Of a stretch of DNA of 8,201 bases, positions 6,801 to 8,201 are shown piece after piece. This stretch comes from JANLTP01 sp031363055 (GTDB lineage Bacteria > Pseudomonadota > Gammaproteobacteria > Burkholderiales > Burkholderiaceae_E), in NCBI GenBank assembly GCA_031363055.1, contig JANLTP010000255.1, forward strand, positions 1-8,201, written 5' to 3'. The notes below the pieces were generated by a model, which was given only the letters and a program-made list of their open reading frames with translations, was not told the origin of the DNA and made no database searches. The position numbers and the translations under genes are program-made. How positions within the stretch are numbered: position 1 is the first letter of the stretch; every line of letters begins with the position of its first letter.

Positions 6801-7307
6801 GGTATCGTGGTGTCGCTGCGCACGCAGATGACTCGTCGCGGCAAGATGTCGGTCATGGTGCTCGATGACGCCAGCGGTGCGGTCGAGGTGTCGATTTTCA
6901 ACGAAGTGTTCGAGCGGCATCGTGCGATCATCCGCGAAGACGAATTGCTGGTGCTGCAGGTCAAGGTCAGCAAGGACGACTACAGCGGTGGTCAACGAGT
7001 GGTGGCCGAACGGGTGCTCGATCTGGTCGTCGCGCGCCAGGAGTTTGGCAAACGGTTGCGCATTCGCTTGAACGGCATTGCCGACGGTATCAAGCTCAGA
7101 AGCGCGCTGCAAGGTCATGTCGTCAGTTCTGGCCAGGGTGCCGGTGTCAACGAGACCTCGAGCTTGCCGGTCGTGCTCGAGTACGCCAATGGCGATGCGC
7201 GTTGTGCAGTCGAACTGGGCGCCCCTTGGCGGGTCAAACCACGCGAGGAGCTGTTCTTGCTGGTTCAGCAACAACTGCACCCGATTGAGGTAGTGGTTGA
7301 GTATTGA
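3819..7307 (+). CDS. dnaE: DNA polymerase III alpha subunit (replicative polymerase)
   Basis: Complete 1162-residue catalytic subunit of the replisome, close to the usual ~1160. Domains in order: PHP (about 1-280); palm with the catalytic aspartates D407 and D409 in MPDFDIDF and D563 in VKFDFLGLR; thumb and fingers with GPGRGSGAGS and the KSHTAAYAVLTYQTAWLKAKY block from K758; the clamp-binding peptide QVNLF at 921-925; an OB fold from about 990 (PVWIAGIVVSLRTQ); and the C-terminal tau-binding domain. In the PHP domain the metal-binding HxH is reduced to H12-L-R-V-H16, and the usual TDH is T46-D47-T48, as in E. coli, so proofreading presumably comes from a separate DnaQ subunit. The ATG at 3819 has AAGG 8 nt upstream. 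It is the first gene of its unit, divergent from trhO, and overlaps the following glycosyltransferase by 11 nt. No defects were noticed. Confidence 0.98.
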   Translation: MSAVRRDPQFVHLRVHSEYSINDSIVRIDSLVGAAVRDGQPAVALTDTSNLFGWIKFYKAARGRGVKPICGADVWLTNLHDRDRPHRLLLLARDHQGYLQLCELLSRAWLENEYRGRAEIRREWLFDLSLPRLILLSGAQHGEIGQALEAGNQELAKSVMQQWHGHFGDAFFVEIQRPGPAAAENYLRQAVLLANELGVAIVATHPVQFIEPGDFQAHEARVCVAEGEILANPRRSRNFSEQQFFKSQSQMLELFADLPQALRNAVEIAKRCNLPMTLGKASLPQFPTPEGLTLDEFMRQEAKAGLETRLLKMFVKAEVRDEKRKPYLERLEYECDTIVEMGFSGYFLIVADFINWAKKNSVPVGPGRGSGAGSIVAYALGITDLDPIPYALLFERFLNPERVSMPDFDIDFCQDKRTLVIEYVRSKYGEKAVSQIVTFGTMASKAVIRDVGRVLDMGYNFCDQLSKLIPVIQNKPLSLRKAREAEPLLKEREEREDEVRELLALAEPLEDLTRNVGMHAGGVLIAPGKLTDFCPLYKAPGTDSVISQYDKDDVEAVGLVKFDFLGLRNLTIIENAVQLINARYPEHGLDLSSMEFTDPAAYQILKDANTTAIFQVEGDGMKKLLKKLQPDRFEDIIAVLALYRPGPLGSGMVDDFILRKKGQQKIDYFHPDLTRTLEPTYGVIVYQEQVMQIAQIIGGYTLGSADLLRRAMGKKKADEMAEHRSIFVDGAKLKNYSVDLANKLFDLMAMFAEYGFNKSHTAAYAVLTYQTAWLKAKYTAEFMAATLSSDMDDTDKVQFFVSDAKANKVEILPPDINQSDYRFMPVDNARGLRSIRYGLGAVKGTGEAAVQNIIAARAISPFTDLFDFCSRVDRRVVNRRSMEALIKAGAFDAFDADRARLLANVSKMVEAADAAAASINQVNLFGDAGTPAFGANDWIKSPLWSDRQRLKEEKLALGFYLSGHLFSGFSDEVRRFAKKSIADLAPAPQPVWIAGIVVSLRTQMTRRGKMSVMVLDDASGAVEVSIFNEVFERHRAIIREDELLVLQVKVSKDDYSGGQRVVAERVLDLVVARQEFGKRLRIRLNGIADGIKLRSALQGHVVSSGQGAGVNETSSLPVVLEYANGDARCAVELGAPWRVKPREELFLLVQQQLHPIEVVVEY
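7287..7290 (+). promoter_or_regulatory. Shine-Dalgarno inside the dnaE end, setting the glycosyltransferase start
   Basis: GAGG lies 6 nt before the TTG at 7297. An in-frame TAG at 7291-7293 closes the frame just upstream, and there is no ATG or GTG before the conserved N-terminus, so this motif decides the start. It sits within the last codons of dnaE. Confidence 0.6.
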
Positions 7308-8201
7308 AGAGCCGAGCTCGAAGCTGGCGGTCGCGATCATTCGGGCCCGCTACAACCCGTACGGTGGCGCCGAGCGTTTTGTGCATCGCGCACTGACTGC
7401 GTTGGCGCAAGAGCAGGTGGCCTTGACGGTGATTGCGCGTGACTGGCAAAGCTCACCGGCCGGCGAATCGCTTGCCAAAGTCCGCTTGCACAAGATCGAT
7501 CCGTTCTATATTGGTCGAATCTGGCGCGATGCTTCGTTTGCTCAAGCGGTGACGCATTATTTGCAACAGGGCGGCTTCGATCTAGTGCAAAGCCATGAAC
7601 GAATTCCGGGTGTGCAGATCTACCGCGCCGGTGACGGCGTGCACGCCGAATATTTGCAACAACGCATGAACGCCAGTAGCGGCCTGGCGCGGTTTCTGCT
7701 CCGAATCAATCCGTTTCACTGGTTCACGTGCCGATCCGAAGCGCTGTTGTTCGAGCATCTCGATCTCGAAGCGGTGATCTGCAATTCCACCATGGTGCGC
7801 GACGAGATTCTGGCGCGGTTTCGCATCGTTCCCGACAAATTACATCTGGTCCGCAATGGCGTCGATCTCGATAAATTCCAGCCGCCGACCCACGAACAGC
7901 GCTGCCAGGCCAGGACCGAATTGGACTTGCCGCAGGACGTGCCGGTGTTTGCGTTCGTGGGCTCCGGCTTCGAGCGCAAGGGCGTGGCCAATGCGATTCG
8001 CGCGCTCGCCGAGAAAGGCGCGCCGCACGATGCGCGGCTGGTGGTCGTCGGTGATGATCGCAGGGGCAAGCGTTATCGTCGACTGGCCGACGACTGTGGT
8101 GTCGGCGATCGGGTGTTGTTTACTGGCAGCCTGGTCGATGTTCGTCCGGTGTTGCGAGCGGCCGATGGCTTCATCTTGCCGACGCTTTATGACCCGTTTC
8201 C
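7297..8201 (+). CDS. Family 4 glycosyltransferase, WaaG/RfaG-like LPS core transferase (3' truncated by window)
   Basis: First 301 codons of a GT-B fold enzyme; the gene runs past the window. The N-terminal domain has KLAVAIIRARYNPYGGAERF (residues 9-28), the glycine-rich acceptor-side loop typical of WaaG-type enzymes. The C-terminal nucleotide-sugar domain has HLVRNGVDLDKF (N187), VGSGFERKGV (G222, R227, K228, probable diphosphate contacts) and GFILPTLYDPF at the window edge, just before the expected catalytic glutamate region. Known of the family: transfer of a sugar, in WaaG glucose from UDP-glucose, to the lipopolysaccharide inner core on the cytoplasmic face of the inner membrane. The start is TTG at 7297, with GAGG 6 nt upstream and an 11-nt overlap with dnaE. 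The alternative, initiation at ATT 7303, is much less likely. Donor and acceptor are not certain; other GT4 roles (capsule, O-antigen) are possible. Confidence 0.88.
   Translation, partial: MSIEEPSSKLAVAIIRARYNPYGGAERFVHRALTALAQEQVALTVIARDWQSSPAGESLAKVRLHKIDPFYIGRIWRDASFAQAVTHYLQQGGFDLVQSHERIPGVQIYRAGDGVHAEYLQQRMNASSGLARFLLRINPFHWFTCRSEALLFEHLDLEAVICNSTMVRDEILARFRIVPDKLHLVRNGVDLDKFQPPTHEQRCQARTELDLPQDVPVFAFVGSGFERKGVANAIRALAEKGAPHDARLVVVGDDRRGKRYRRLADDCGVGDRVLFTGSLVDVRPVLRAADGFILPTLYDPF

Noticed and set aside
6183..7340. 385-codon open frame on the minus strand over the dnaE 3' end
   Set aside because: Antisense shadow of the OB-fold and C-terminal domains, with no recognisable motif.
1..8201. 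CRISPR arrays, tRNA/rRNA genes, insertion sequences, phage or defence genes
   Set aside because: Coding sequence covers nearly the whole window. No regularly spaced repeats, cloverleaf sequences, transposase motifs or inverted terminal repeats were seen by eye.

Overview
The window looks like a piece of a proteobacterial chromosome of moderately high GC, most likely gammaproteobacterial. The clue is the polymerase III alpha subunit, which aligns from memory along its whole length with the E. coli type of DnaE, including a degenerate PHP domain. A WaaG-like lipopolysaccharide glycosyltransferase follows it, which fits a Gram-negative. The exact lineage cannot be fixed from sequence alone.

Layout. 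(1) Positions 1-1163, plus strand: the end of a phosphonate-type ABC transporter operon, with the C-terminal part of one PhnE-like permease and a complete second one. The ATP-binding and substrate-binding subunits would lie to the left. (2) Positions 1166-3761, minus strand: a tightly packed three-gene unit read leftward, in the order TrhO-like rhodanese (tRNA uridine hydroxylase family), EamA/DMT-type membrane transporter, HAD-IIB phosphatase. It meets phnE2 tail to tail with only 2 bp between the stop codons. (3) Positions 3762-3818: a 57-bp divergent intergenic region, the only real non-coding gap. (4) Positions 3819-7307, plus strand: complete dnaE. (5) Positions 7297-8201, plus strand: the start of a WaaG/RfaG-like family 4 glycosyltransferase that overlaps the dnaE stop by 11 nt and starts at TTG behind a good Shine-Dalgarno. 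It is cut off by the window end.

I see no CRISPR array, tRNA, rRNA, insertion sequence, phage gene or obvious new multi-gene system, and no gene-free stretch over 60 bp. The most unusual structure is at two gene junctions, one on each strand (phnE1/phnE2 and EamA/HAD). At each, the stop/start overlap ATGA is present twice through a short imperfect tandem duplication (offsets 23 and 32 nt). Each therefore holds a tiny in-frame minicistron (8 and 11 codons) whose ATG overlaps the upstream stop and whose TGA overlaps the downstream ATG. Neither downstream gene has a visible Shine-Dalgarno, so the chain could relay terminating ribosomes. It could also be a neutral duplication that is tolerated because it keeps both neighbours intact.
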